Positions 8,706 to 16,702 of a DNA stretch of 64,000 nt are shown here, piece after piece. The DNA lies in contig NZ_FOSQ01000002.1 of assembly GCF_900114315.1 (NCBI RefSeq), forward strand, positions 682,001 through 746,000. Direction: 5' to 3'. Under the pieces are notes generated by a model. The model was not told the origin of the DNA. It did not search any database and saw nothing but the letters and a program-made list of their open reading frames with translations. Source of the DNA: Falsiroseomonas stagni DSM 19981 (GTDB lineage Bacteria; Pseudomonadota; Alphaproteobacteria; Acetobacterales; Acetobacteraceae). Positions within the stretch are counted from its first letter, which is position 1; every line of letters starts with the position of its first letter. Both the position numbers and the translations under genes were made by a program.

Positions 8706-10238
8706 ATGCCCGCGGAGGCCGCGCCGCCGCCGCTACGAGAGGCGGTCCTCACCGGACGGTTCTTCGGCCGCGCCGATGGCGCGGCCGGGGGCGCGCTGGC
8801 CGCGCTGATCGCATCGCCGGATGCGGGGTGCGTGCTGCGCGACTGGTTCGGCGAAGCGCGCCTCGCCCGCTTCGCGCGCGATGACCAGCCGGCGGAGGCG
8901 CTGCGCGGGGCCCTCGACCGCGATATCGCGAAGATCGACCAGTTGCTTTCCGCGCAGCTCGATGCCGTGCTGCACGCGCCACGGCTGCGGCGCCTGGAGG
9001 GTTCGTGGCGCGGCCTCGCCTGGCTGGTGGAGCGCATGGCGGGTGGCGGCGGACGCATCCGCGTGAAAATGCTGACGGCGCGATGGACGGAAATCTGCCG
9101 CGACCTGGAACGCGCGGTCGAATTCGACCAGAGCCAGATGTTCCGCAAGATCTATGAGGAGGAGTTCGGCACCGCCGGCGGCGAGCCGTTCGGGCTGATC
9201 GCGGCGGATTACGAGATCCGCCACCTCCCCTCCCCCACCCATCCCACCGATGATGTCGGCGCGCTGACGGCGCTGGCCGGCGTGGCCGCCGCGGCCTTCT
9301 CGCCCATCGTCTTCGCAGCCTCCCCGGAACTCGTCGGCCTGGACGGCTTCGCCGAGGCAGGGCCCGCCTTCGATATCGCCAGCGTGCTGCAGGGGTCGGA
9401 ACATGCGCGCTGGCGCAATGCAGCGGCGCAGGAGGATATGCGCTTCCTCTGCGTCGCGCTGCCGCGCGTGCTGGCACGCCCGCCCTGGGCGGATGACGGC
9501 GCGCGGGCCGATCGCTTCCGCTATCGCGGCCATGCCGCGGGGGCGGCGCAGCGGGTCTGGACCACACCCGTCTATGCGCTGGCAGCCGTCGCCATCCGGG
9601 CTTTCGAACGCTTCGGCTGGCCTGGCGAAGTGCGGGGCGCGGAGCCGCAGGAGGATGCCATCGGGGGCGTTGTCGATGGCCTCGCCTGGGAACGCTTCGC
9701 TTCCGACCCGCCGCATGGGCCACCGCCGCGCCCGCCGCTCGACCTCGCGCTCACGGATGAACAGGAACGGCAGGTCAGCGACGGGCGCCTGGTGCCGCTT
9801 TCGGCGCTGGAAGCGCAGGCGGAGGCCAGCTTCGGCGCGCTGCCTTCCCTCCATCGCCCGCCCCGCATGAACACCGCGATCGCGGAGGCGAACCAGCGCC
9901 TGTCGACGCAGGTGAACACGCTGCTCTGCGTCAGCCGCTTCGCCCACTGCATCAAGCTGATGGGACGTGACATGGTGGGATCGGGGCGGGAGGCGGAGGA
10001 TGTGGAACGCCAGTTGCAGAACTGGCTGAACCGCTTCGTCAGCGGCCTCGGCACCGGTGGTGCTGAGGTGACGGCGAAGTATCCGCTGCTGGAGGCGAAG
10101 GTCGAGGTGCGGGAGCGCCGCGGCAAGCCCGGCGTCTATGGCTGCACCGTCCACCTGCAGCCGCACCACCAGCTGGACGAGGTCGGCGCGGCCTTCCGCC
10201 TCGTCACCGAATTCGCGCCCCGCCGCGTGGCGGCGTAA
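8706..10238 (+). CDS. Second TssC-like sheath protein (ImpD/TssC40 type)
   Basis: This 510-residue protein is a diverged copy of the preceding TssC. It shares [18 protein letters not shown], the [19 protein letters not shown] block, EEFGTAGGEPFGLIAADYE and the C-terminal KYPLLEAKVEVRERRGKPGV. Regions between these blocks differ, and the N-terminal TssB-contact region is distinct. Imp-type T6SS clusters carry such a second gene at the same place (impD in Rhizobium leguminosarum, tssC40 in Agrobacterium), so it is a conserved component of this subtype rather than a recent duplication. Its structural job is not settled; a baseplate- or cap-proximal sheath ring is one possibility (inference). It sits 22 nt after tssC and ends 29 nt before impE. 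Confidence 0.88.
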   Translation: MPAEAAPPPLREAVLTGRFFGRADGAAGGALAALIASPDAGCVLRDWFGEARLARFARDDQPAEALRGALDRDIAKIDQLLSAQLDAVLHAPRLRRLEGSWRGLAWLVERMAGGGGRIRVKMLTARWTEICRDLERAVEFDQSQMFRKIYEEEFGTAGGEPFGLIAADYEIRHLPSPTHPTDDVGALTALAGVAAAAFSPIVFAASPELVGLDGFAEAGPAFDIASVLQGSEHARWRNAAAQEDMRFLCVALPRVLARPPWADDGARADRFRYRGHAAGAAQRVWTTPVYALAAVAIRAFERFGWPGEVRGAEPQEDAIGGVVDGLAWERFASDPPHGPPPRPPLDLALTDEQERQVSDGRLVPLSALEAQAEASFGALPSLHRPPRMNTAIAEANQRLSTQVNTLLCVSRFAHCIKLMGRDMVGSGREAEDVERQLQNWLNRFVSGLGTGGAEVTAKYPLLEAKVEVRERRGKPGVYGCTVHLQPHHQLDEVGAAFRLVTEFAPRRVAA

Positions 10239-10267
10239 CCGATGACAGCCGCAGGGAAGACAGGACG

Positions 10268-11047
10268 ATGACCACCGCAGGGGATGCCTTCCGCGCCGGG
10301 GACCTGGCCGGGGCGCTGGCCGCCGCGACCGCCGCGGTGAAGGCCGCGCCGACCGACGCCGATGCGCGCTGGCTGCTGGCCGAGCTTCTGCTGTTCAGCG
10401 GGGAGGCCGAGCGTGCCGACCGCATGCTGGACGCCGCGGCACTGCATGAACCCAATCCCGCCGTCCTCGAATTCCGGCGGCTGCTGCGGGCGGAAGTGGT
10501 GCGCGGGCAGGTGCTGCGCGAAGGCCGCGCCCCGAAATACCAGGGCGATGATGCGACGCCGGCGCAGCAGGCGGCGCTGCGCGCCCGCATCGCGCTGCGC
10601 GCGGGTGACCTCACCGCGGCGGCGGAAGCAGCGGCGGAGGTCGAGGCGCTGCGCGCCCGCACGCCGGGCAAGGCCGGCGACACGCCCTTCGACGACCTTC
10701 GCGATGCGGATGACCTGATGGCCGCGGAGTTCGAGGTCCTGACAACGGCAGGCGAGCACATGCTGGTGCCGGTGGAGCGGGTGCGATCCCTCTCCTTCGA
10801 CCCGCCGCGGCGCCCGCGTGACCTCTATTGGCGGCGCACGACGATCGAACTCAAGGACGGGACGGAAGGCGTGGTCTTCATGCCCGCGCTCTATGCGGGG
10901 CCGGAGGCCGATACCGGGCTCAAGCTCGGCCGTGCCACGGACTGGACGGAGGATGCCGGGCCGGTGCGGGGCCGCGGCCAGCGCGTGCTGCTGGCGGGGG
11001 AGGAAGCGCTGCCGATCGCCAGCGCCACATCGCTGGTGTTCGATTGA
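10268..11047 (+). CDS. impE: T6SS accessory protein ImpE (TagJ-like)
   Basis: ImpE/TagJ proteins are accessory T6SS factors that bind the N-terminal part of TssB in studied species and modulate ClpV-dependent sheath recycling. The 259-residue protein begins with a helical, TPR-like region (FRAGDLAGALAAATAAVKAA, then WLLAELLLFSGEAERADRML). Its C-terminal domain contains VPVERVRSLSFDPPRRPRD and RRTTIELKDGTEGVVFMPALY, characteristic of the ImpE family. It keeps its place between the second TssC and TssE as in other imp clusters. The stop codon overlaps the proposed TTG start of tssE. Confidence 0.9.
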   Translation: MTTAGDAFRAGDLAGALAAATAAVKAAPTDADARWLLAELLLFSGEAERADRMLDAAALHEPNPAVLEFRRLLRAEVVRGQVLREGRAPKYQGDDATPAQQAALRARIALRAGDLTAAAEAAAEVEALRARTPGKAGDTPFDDLRDADDLMAAEFEVLTTAGEHMLVPVERVRSLSFDPPRRPRDLYWRRTTIELKDGTEGVVFMPALYAGPEADTGLKLGRATDWTEDAGPVRGRGQRVLLAGEEALPIASATSLVFD

Positions 11048-11553
11048 GTGGATCGCGCCCTGGCGGAGGCCCGCGCAACCCGGTGCAACGGGCGCGGCTG
11101 CCGCTGCTTGATCGCCTGCTGGATGCCGATCCGGCCACGCCGGAACCGCCGCCGCCCAGCGCCGCCGTGGCGCTCGACCTGCTGCGCAACGCCGTGCGGC
11201 GGGACCTGGAGGCGGTGCTGAATGCGCGCCGCCGCCGTCGCCCGCTGCCCCCGGCGCTGGAGGAATTGCCCGCATCGCCGCTGGGCTACGGGATCCCTGA
11301 CGCGACCTCCGGCGCCTATGCCGTGCCGGAACGCCGCCAGGCCCTGGCGCGAGAGGTGGAGGCAACGATCCGGCGCTTCGAGCCGCGGCTGATGGCGGTT
11401 CAGGTGACGCTGATCGAGGAGGAGGAGAATCTCGGCCGGGCGCTACGCCTGAAGGTGGAAGCGGTGCTGCGCGCCGACCCGGTGCCGGAACCCGTGAGCT
11501 TCGAGACGCTGCTGGAGCCTGTGTCGCGCGACGTGACGGTGCGGGAGGGATAG
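11044..11553 (+). CDS. tssE: T6SS baseplate protein TssE (gp25-like, ImpF)
   Basis: TssE is the gp25-like baseplate subunit that anchors the sheath. The recognisable family core runs LLDRLLDADPATPEPPPPSA, then LRNAVRRDLEAVLNARRRRR, followed by SPLGYGIPDATSGAY, EVEATIRRFEPRL and LKVEAVLRADP, the gp25 EPR-type segment. The start is uncertain: TTG 11044 overlaps the impE stop (TTGA) and gives 169 residues, while GTG 11083 gives a shorter N-terminus beginning just before RARLPLLDRL and has GGAGG 13 nt upstream. The frame is open further upstream but overlaps impE. It ends 3 nt before tssF. Confidence 0.9.
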   Translation: MSGSRPGGGPRNPVQRARLPLLDRLLDADPATPEPPPPSAAVALDLLRNAVRRDLEAVLNARRRRRPLPPALEELPASPLGYGIPDATSGAYAVPERRQALAREVEATIRRFEPRLMAVQVTLIEEEENLGRALRLKVEAVLRADPVPEPVSFETLLEPVSRDVTVREG

Positions 11554-11556
11554 GCC

Positions 11557-13386
11557 GTGTCGGACGACCTTCTTCCCTTCTACAACAGGGAACTCGCCGC
11601 GATCCGCCGCCTGGCGGGGGAGTTCGCGGAGGCGAACCCGAAGGTCGCCGGGCGCCTGCGCATGACGCCGGATGCGGTGGATGACCCGCATGTGGAGCGC
11701 CTGCTGGAAGGCGTCGCCTTCCTGGCCGCGCGGGTGCAGCACCGGCTGGATGACGAACTGCCGGAACTGACTGATGCGCTGCTGGAACTGCTCTGCCCGC
11801 ATCTGCTGGCGCCGGTGCCGTCCCTGACCACCTTGCGGCTGCTGGCCAAGCCCGAAGCGACCGGCGCGTCGCGCGTGCCGCGCGGCACGACGGTGGAGAC
11901 GGAGCCGGTTCGCGGCGAACGCCTGACCTATCGCACCTGCCATGACGTGACGCTGTGGCCCATCGCGGTGGAGGCCGCGCGGCTGTCGGGCCTGCCGCTG
12001 CCGGCGCCGGCCAATCCGCAGGCGGCGGGGGCGGTCGCGGTGCTGCGGCTGACGCTGGCGACCACCATCCCGGACCTGCCGATCGCGGCGACGGGGCTCG
12101 ACCGGCTGCGGCTGCATCTGCGCGGCCCGGCGCCGCTACCGACTCAGTTGCTGGAACTGCTCTGCACCTCCACCATCGGGATCGCGCTGGCGGATGGGCC
12201 GGGCGATCCGCGCCCCACCCTGCTGCCGCGCGAATGCCTGCGCCATGCGGGGTTCGAGCCGGAGGAGGCGGCGCTGCCCTGGCCGCCCCGCGCCTTCACC
12301 GGACACCGCCTGCTGACCGAGTATTTCGCCTTCCCCGAGAAGTTCCTCTACCTGGAGCTGGAGGGGCTGGAGGCGCGCAGCCTGGTGCAGCGCAGCGGGC
12401 GGATGGAGATCTTCATCTACCTCTCCCGCGCCGTGGCGGAGCTGGAGCGCAGCGTCTCCGCCGAGCACATCGCGCTGGGCTGCACGCCGGCGGTGAACCT
12501 GTTCCGCCAGCCCTGCGAGCCGATCGCGCTGGACGGGACGCAGAGCGACTGGCTGGTGGTGCCCGACGCCCGCCGCCCGGCGGCGCTGGAGGTCTATGCG
12601 GTGGAGACGGTGCGGCTGAGCCGGCCGGAGGATCCCCGCCCGAAGCGCGTCCCCGCCTTCCACCGCCTGCGGCATGAGGAAGGCGCGGACCAGGTGGCGC
12701 CAGGTGTCCACTGGATCGCGGCGCGCCGCCCCGCGCCCGGCGTGCTGGGCGGCAGCGAGACGCGGCTGATGCTGCGCGATCCGCATTTCGACCCCGCCCT
12801 GCCGGCCGATGGCGTGCTGGGCGTGGATGCGCTGTGCTGCAACCGGGACCTGCCATCCCTGCTGCCCTTCGGCGGTGGCCAGCCGCGGCTGCGGATCACC
12901 GATCCCACCGCGCCGGCGGCGGGCGCCGAATGCCTGTCCCCGCCCACGCCGACGCTGCGGCCGCCATTGCGGGAACGCAGCGGCTGGCGGCTCGTCTCGC
13001 ATCTCGCGCTCAATCACCTCGGCGTCACGGGCGGCGCGGAAGCGGCGATGGCGCTGCGGGAGATGATGCGCCTGCACGATCTGCGGGATACGGCGGAATC
13101 GCGCCTCGCGCTGGATGGGCTGGTGTCGGTCCAGGCGAGGCCCGGCGTGGCGCGGCTGCCGGGGGTGCGGCCGGGCAGCTTCGCGCGCGGGCTCGACATC
13201 ACGATGACCTTCGAACCCCAGGCCTGGACGGCGGGCGGGCTGTTCCTGCTGGCCGGGGTGCTGGAGCGCTTCCTCGCGCTGCAGGTCTCGGTCAACGCCT
13301 TCGTCCGCTCCGGCGTGGTGCTGCGCGGGCGCAGCGGCAGCGTGGCGGCCTGGCCGGCGCGCAGCGGGACGCGGGTGCTGCTGTGA
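11557..13386 (+). CDS. tssF: T6SS baseplate protein TssF (ImpG/VasA)
   Basis: TssF forms the baseplate wedge together with TssG, TssE and TssK. The 609-residue protein has the family length and starts with the diagnostic LLPFYNRELAAIRRLAGEFA, then VERLLEGVAFLAARVQHRLD and LTDALLELLCPHLLAPVPS. Later landmarks include EYFAFPEKFLYLELEGLE and, at the C-terminus, GGLFLLAGVLERFLALQVSV and VLRGRSGSVAAWPARSGTR. It starts with GTG. The last codons overlap the GTG start of tssG by four bases, indicating translational coupling of the two wedge partners. Confidence 0.95.
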   Translation: MSDDLLPFYNRELAAIRRLAGEFAEANPKVAGRLRMTPDAVDDPHVERLLEGVAFLAARVQHRLDDELPELTDALLELLCPHLLAPVPSLTTLRLLAKPEATGASRVPRGTTVETEPVRGERLTYRTCHDVTLWPIAVEAARLSGLPLPAPANPQAAGAVAVLRLTLATTIPDLPIAATGLDRLRLHLRGPAPLPTQLLELLCTSTIGIALADGPGDPRPTLLPRECLRHAGFEPEEAALPWPPRAFTGHRLLTEYFAFPEKFLYLELEGLEARSLVQRSGRMEIFIYLSRAVAELERSVSAEHIALGCTPAVNLFRQPCEPIALDGTQSDWLVVPDARRPAALEVYAVETVRLSRPEDPRPKRVPAFHRLRHEEGADQVAPGVHWIAARRPAPGVLGGSETRLMLRDPHFDPALPADGVLGVDALCCNRDLPSLLPFGGGQPRLRITDPTAPAAGAECLSPPTPTLRPPLRERSGWRLVSHLALNHLGVTGGAEAAMALREMMRLHDLRDTAESRLALDGLVSVQARPGVARLPGVRPGSFARGLDITMTFEPQAWTAGGLFLLAGVLERFLALQVSVNAFVRSGVVLRGRSGSVAAWPARSGTRVLL

Positions 13387-14363
13387 CCGAACCCTCGCCC
13401 CTCGACCGGCTGAAGCGCGAACCGGCGCGGTTCAGCCTGGACCAGGCGGCGGCCATCGTCGCGCCCGGGCGGGACCCGACGGAGATCGACTTCCGCACCA
13501 GCCCCCGGCTCGGCGCGCCGGGGGGCGAGGTTTCGTCGGCGCTGCCGGAGGAGCGGCAGATCACCTCCCCGACCTTCGGGCTGATCGGCGCCGGCGGCGT
13601 GCTGCCGCGGCACTACACGGCGCTGGTGGCGGCGGAAGCCCGGCGGCGTTCGACCGCGCTGCACCGCTTCCTCGACCTTCTGGCCAGGCGCTTCACCGGG
13701 CTGTTCGTGAAGGCCGGCGCCAAGTACCGGCCCGCGCGCAACCCCGTGCCGGCGGAGACGGTGCTGGCGGCGGCGGCCGGGCTCGGCACGCCGCATCTGG
13801 TCGCGCGCCTGGCGACACCGCTGCCGGCGCTGCTCTACCACGCCGGCGCCCTCGCCTCCCGCAGCCGGAGCGCGGAGCGCCTGCGCGGCCTGCTGGCGGA
13901 GGAAGCGGGCGTGCCGGTGCGGATCGTCGAATTCGCCGGCGGCTGGGTAAGGCTGCCGGCCACGGAACAGTCGCGGCTGCCGCGCCTCGGCAGGTTGGGC
14001 GGCGGCGGGCAGCTTGGCGTGGATGCCGTGGCCGGCGCGCAGATCTGGGACCCGAGCGCACGGTTCCTGGTGGAGTTCGGGCCGCTGAACCTGGCGCAGT
14101 TCCAGGCCCTTCTGCCCGGGTCGCCTTTGCATGGGCGTCTGGTGGAGCTGGTGCGGCTGCAACTGGGCCTGGAGCAGGATTTCGCCTTCAACCCGATCCT
14201 GGCCGCCGGGGCGGTGCCGCCGCTGGCGCTGGGCGGCGAAGCGGGCGCGCGCCTCGGCTGGACCAGCTGGATGACCAGCCCCCACCCCCGCCGGCGCGAT
14301 GCGGCGGATGCGATGCTGGGCCCGGCGACGCCCGCGCCCGAGACGGAGAGCATGTCCCGATGA
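13383..14363 (+). CDS. tssG: T6SS baseplate protein TssG (ImpH/VasB)
   Basis: TssG binds TssF in the T6SS baseplate wedge. The 326-residue protein shows the family order: LDRLKREPARFSLDQAAAIV, then EIDFRTSPRLGAPGGEV, SPTFGLIGAGGVLPRHYTAL, a helical LHRFLDLLARRFTGLFVKAG segment and VRIVEFAGGWVRLPATEQSR. The C-terminal part (FGPLNLAQFQALLPGSP, then LVRLQLGLEQDFAFNPIL) is also typical. The GTG at 13383 overlaps the tssF stop as GTGA, so the start is well supported; the frame is open for 180 codons upstream but that part is the shadow of tssF. Its stop overlaps the next start as ATGA. Confidence 0.93.
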   Translation: MTEPSPLDRLKREPARFSLDQAAAIVAPGRDPTEIDFRTSPRLGAPGGEVSSALPEERQITSPTFGLIGAGGVLPRHYTALVAAEARRRSTALHRFLDLLARRFTGLFVKAGAKYRPARNPVPAETVLAAAAGLGTPHLVARLATPLPALLYHAGALASRSRSAERLRGLLAEEAGVPVRIVEFAGGWVRLPATEQSRLPRLGRLGGGGQLGVDAVAGAQIWDPSARFLVEFGPLNLAQFQALLPGSPLHGRLVELVRLQLGLEQDFAFNPILAAGAVPPLALGGEAGARLGWTSWMTSPHPRRRDAADAMLGPATPAPETESMSR

Positions 14364-15901
14364 GCACCCCGGCCGCCTGGTCCCGCGGCTATCCCGTGGC
14401 GGAACCCTACCCGCCGGCCTGGCATGGTTTCCAATCCCCGGCCCATCTGCGCGCGACGCTCGCGATGATGGGCGTGGCCTGGGAAGTCGGGCCGGAGACG
14501 CCGTTGCGCATCGCGGAGATCGGCTGCGGCAGCGGCTACAGCGCCAATGTGCTGGCGGCCGGCTGCCCGGCGGCGGAGGTGATCGGCTTCGACTACAACC
14601 CCGCCCATATCGCGGAGGCGCGGTCCTTCGCCGCTGAAGCGGGCCTTGCCAATGTGCGCTTCGAGGAAGCGGACCTGGCGGAGCTGGACGGGCCGGCGCT
14701 GGAGGCGCTGCCGGCCTTCGACCTGGTGCTGGTCCACGGCTTCTGGTCCTGGGTGGATGACCGGGTTCGGGATGGCGTGCTGCGCCTGCTGCGCCGCCGC
14801 CTCCAGCCCGGGGGCGTGGTGCTGATGACCTACAATGCCATGCCCGGCGCCGCCCCGGGGCTGGCGCTGTGGCGCCTGGTGCGGGGCATGATCGCCGGCG
14901 CTCCCCCGGGCAGCGACGCCTTCGCCGCGGCGAAGCAGCAGGTGGAGCGGCTGGTGGCGGCGGAGGCGCGGAACCTGCTGCCCTCCGTGTGGCGGAGCCT
15001 GCTGCTGGGCGAGATGGGCGATGCCCGCCCCGGCTACATGCTGCATGAATTCGCCACCGAGCACTGGCGCCCGGCCTTCTTCGCCGACGTGGCCGCGGCG
15101 ATGGGTAGCGCGCGCTGCGAATACGCCGGCAGCGCCACGCTGTCCGAGAACTTCCCCTCCATGACGCTGTCCGCCGCGCAACAGGCGCTTTGGCGGGAGG
15201 CGCCGGACCAGGCGGCGCGGGAACTCGTCACCGATCTCTGCGTGCCGCGCGCCTTCCGGCGGGACGTCTATGTCCGCGGCATCCGGCGCGTGAGTGCCGA
15301 GGCGGCGACGGATGCGATCATGCTGGTGCCGACCAGCCTTTCGCAGCGCGAGGTGAAGCTGGTGACCCAAGCCGGCGAGGCCGCGCTGCCCCCGCACATC
15401 ATCGGCCCGATGCGCGAAGCCCTGCTGCAGGGGCCGCAGAGCATCGCCGCGCTGCGGGCCCTGCCGGGCTGTGGCGGCGCCACGCCGCAGGAGACGCTGA
15501 CGATGCTGGTCGGCAGCCACGTGGCCATGCCGATGTGGCAGCACCCCGGCGCGGTGGCGGCGGACAGCGTGGCGACGGCGCGGCGGGTGAACGCGGCCTC
15601 CATGCGCCGCCTGGCGCCGCATGGCGTCAGCCCGCTGGCCGGCGAAGGCGCGCGCCTGGCCCTGGCGACTCCGGTCCTGGGCGGCGGGCTGCCCGCGGAC
15701 CCGCTGGAGATCGCGGTGGCCACCCTGATGGCGCAGGAGCCGCCCGGGCCCGATGGCGGGGTCGACGTGCCGGCGCTGATGGGCCGCCTGGTGCCACCCG
15801 GTCCGCCACCGCCGGCGGAGGCCCTGGCCGGCGTGCAGGAATCGGTCCTGGCCGTGTTGCGGCAACGCTGGCCGCTGTGGCGGGCGCTGGGCATCGCATG
15901 A
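14360..15901 (+). CDS. Class I SAM-dependent methyltransferase with C-terminal regulatory domain
   Basis: A 513-residue protein. The N-terminal half is a Rossmann methyltransferase: motif I IAEIGCGSGYSANVLA at about 51-66, the acidic post-motif VIGFDYNPAHIAEAR and the motif IV region FDLVLVHGFWSWVDD. Downstream, LLGEMGDARPGYMLHEFATE followed by WRPAFFADVAAAM resembles the methyltransferase regulatory domain family (MethyTransf_Reg), and a further winged-helix-like C-terminal portion contains LTMLVGSHVAMPMW. The start overlaps the tssG stop (ATGA), so it is translated as part of the T6SS operon. The substrate cannot be told from sequence; methylation of a T6SS protein or of an effector is possible but unproven. 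The fold assignment is firm. Confidence 0.85.
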   Translation: MSTPAAWSRGYPVAEPYPPAWHGFQSPAHLRATLAMMGVAWEVGPETPLRIAEIGCGSGYSANVLAAGCPAAEVIGFDYNPAHIAEARSFAAEAGLANVRFEEADLAELDGPALEALPAFDLVLVHGFWSWVDDRVRDGVLRLLRRRLQPGGVVLMTYNAMPGAAPGLALWRLVRGMIAGAPPGSDAFAAAKQQVERLVAAEARNLLPSVWRSLLLGEMGDARPGYMLHEFATEHWRPAFFADVAAAMGSARCEYAGSATLSENFPSMTLSAAQQALWREAPDQAARELVTDLCVPRAFRRDVYVRGIRRVSAEAATDAIMLVPTSLSQREVKLVTQAGEAALPPHIIGPMREALLQGPQSIAALRALPGCGGATPQETLTMLVGSHVAMPMWQHPGAVAADSVATARRVNAASMRRLAPHGVSPLAGEGARLALATPVLGGGLPADPLEIAVATLMAQEPPGPDGGVDVPALMGRLVPPGPPPPAEALAGVQESVLAVLRQRWPLWRALGIA

Positions 15902-15984
15902 CCGCCAATTCGCCATCGGGCCGCCACGGCGCGCCCCCCAGACTTCACGGCGCCGCGGCGCCGCCCCCCTTGAGGAGACGATCG

Positions 15985-16668
15985 ATGCGATACGCTTCCC
16001 TTCCCCTGGCCGGGGTGCTGCTGGCCACCGGCCTCGGCATCGGCGTGCCGGCGCCGGCGATGGCGCAGAACGATCCGGCGGCGCTGCAACTGATCGAGCA
16101 GCTGCGTCCCCGTACGCGGGGCATCCGCCTGCCCGCGCCTGCCGATGCCACGGCGCCGGCCAGCCCGGTGGCGCCGGCGGCCGTTGCGCCCGGCGGGCCG
16201 TCGGCGCAGCCGGCGGAGGCGCCCGCCCCCGATCCGGCGAAGCCGCCGGTTGCCGCGGCGCCGGTCGCCCCGCCGCCCCTGGCCGCGGTGGCGCCCGGCA
16301 CCACGGCGCCGGCCGGCGTCGCGGCCGTGTCCATCACCGTGACCTTCCCGAGCGGCTCCGCCAGCCTGACGCCGCAGGCGGAGGCGACGCTCGCGCCACT
16401 CGGCCGCGCGCTGTCATCCCCGGACCTCGCGCCCTTCCGCTTCAGGATCGAGGGCCATACCGACAGCGTCGGCGATGCCGCCAGCAACCAGCGCCTGTCC
16501 GAACGCCGGGCGGAGGCGGTGCGGGGGTACCTGGTCGCCAAGCACGGCGTCGCGCCGGGGCGGCTGGAGGCGGTGGGCCTCGGCGAGACCAGGCTGCTCG
16601 TACCGACCCCCGATGGCTGGGACGAGCCGCGGAACCGCCGCGTGCAGGTGATCAACCTGGACGACTGA
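15985..16668 (+). CDS. OmpA-like peptidoglycan-binding protein of the T6SS locus
   Basis: A 227-residue exported protein. A signal peptide (MRYASLPLAGVLLATGLGIG, cleavage likely after AMA at 27) is followed by a Pro/Ala-rich linker (about 45-110) and a C-terminal OmpA domain from about 113. The domain has VTFPSGSASLTPQAEATL, the FRIEGHTDSVGDAASNQRLS core that holds the peptidoglycan-contact Asp and Arg residues, and the NRRVQVINLDD end. The start at 15985 is supported by the signal peptide and by GAGGAG 9-14 nt upstream; an earlier ATG at 15899 would overlap the methyltransferase stop but bury the signal. Some T6SS clusters use a separate OmpA-like protein (TagL-like) to anchor the membrane complex to the cell wall, a reasonable role here. 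Confidence 0.85.
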   Translation: MRYASLPLAGVLLATGLGIGVPAPAMAQNDPAALQLIEQLRPRTRGIRLPAPADATAPASPVAPAAVAPGGPSAQPAEAPAPDPAKPPVAAAPVAPPPLAAVAPGTTAPAGVAAVSITVTFPSGSASLTPQAEATLAPLGRALSSPDLAPFRFRIEGHTDSVGDAASNQRLSERRAEAVRGYLVAKHGVAPGRLEAVGLGETRLLVPTPDGWDEPRNRRVQVINLDD

Positions 16669-16702
16669 GGCAGCGGGAGCGTCACCCGGGCGGAGGGGTG
16701 CA

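Noticed and set aside
13835-15916. Long minus-strand open frame opposite tssG and the methyltransferase.
   Set aside because: It is a shadow frame with Arg/His-rich composition and no family motifs.
15190-15984. Upstream extension of the OmpA-like frame.
   Set aside because: It overlaps the methyltransferase and would place the signal peptide in the middle of the protein.
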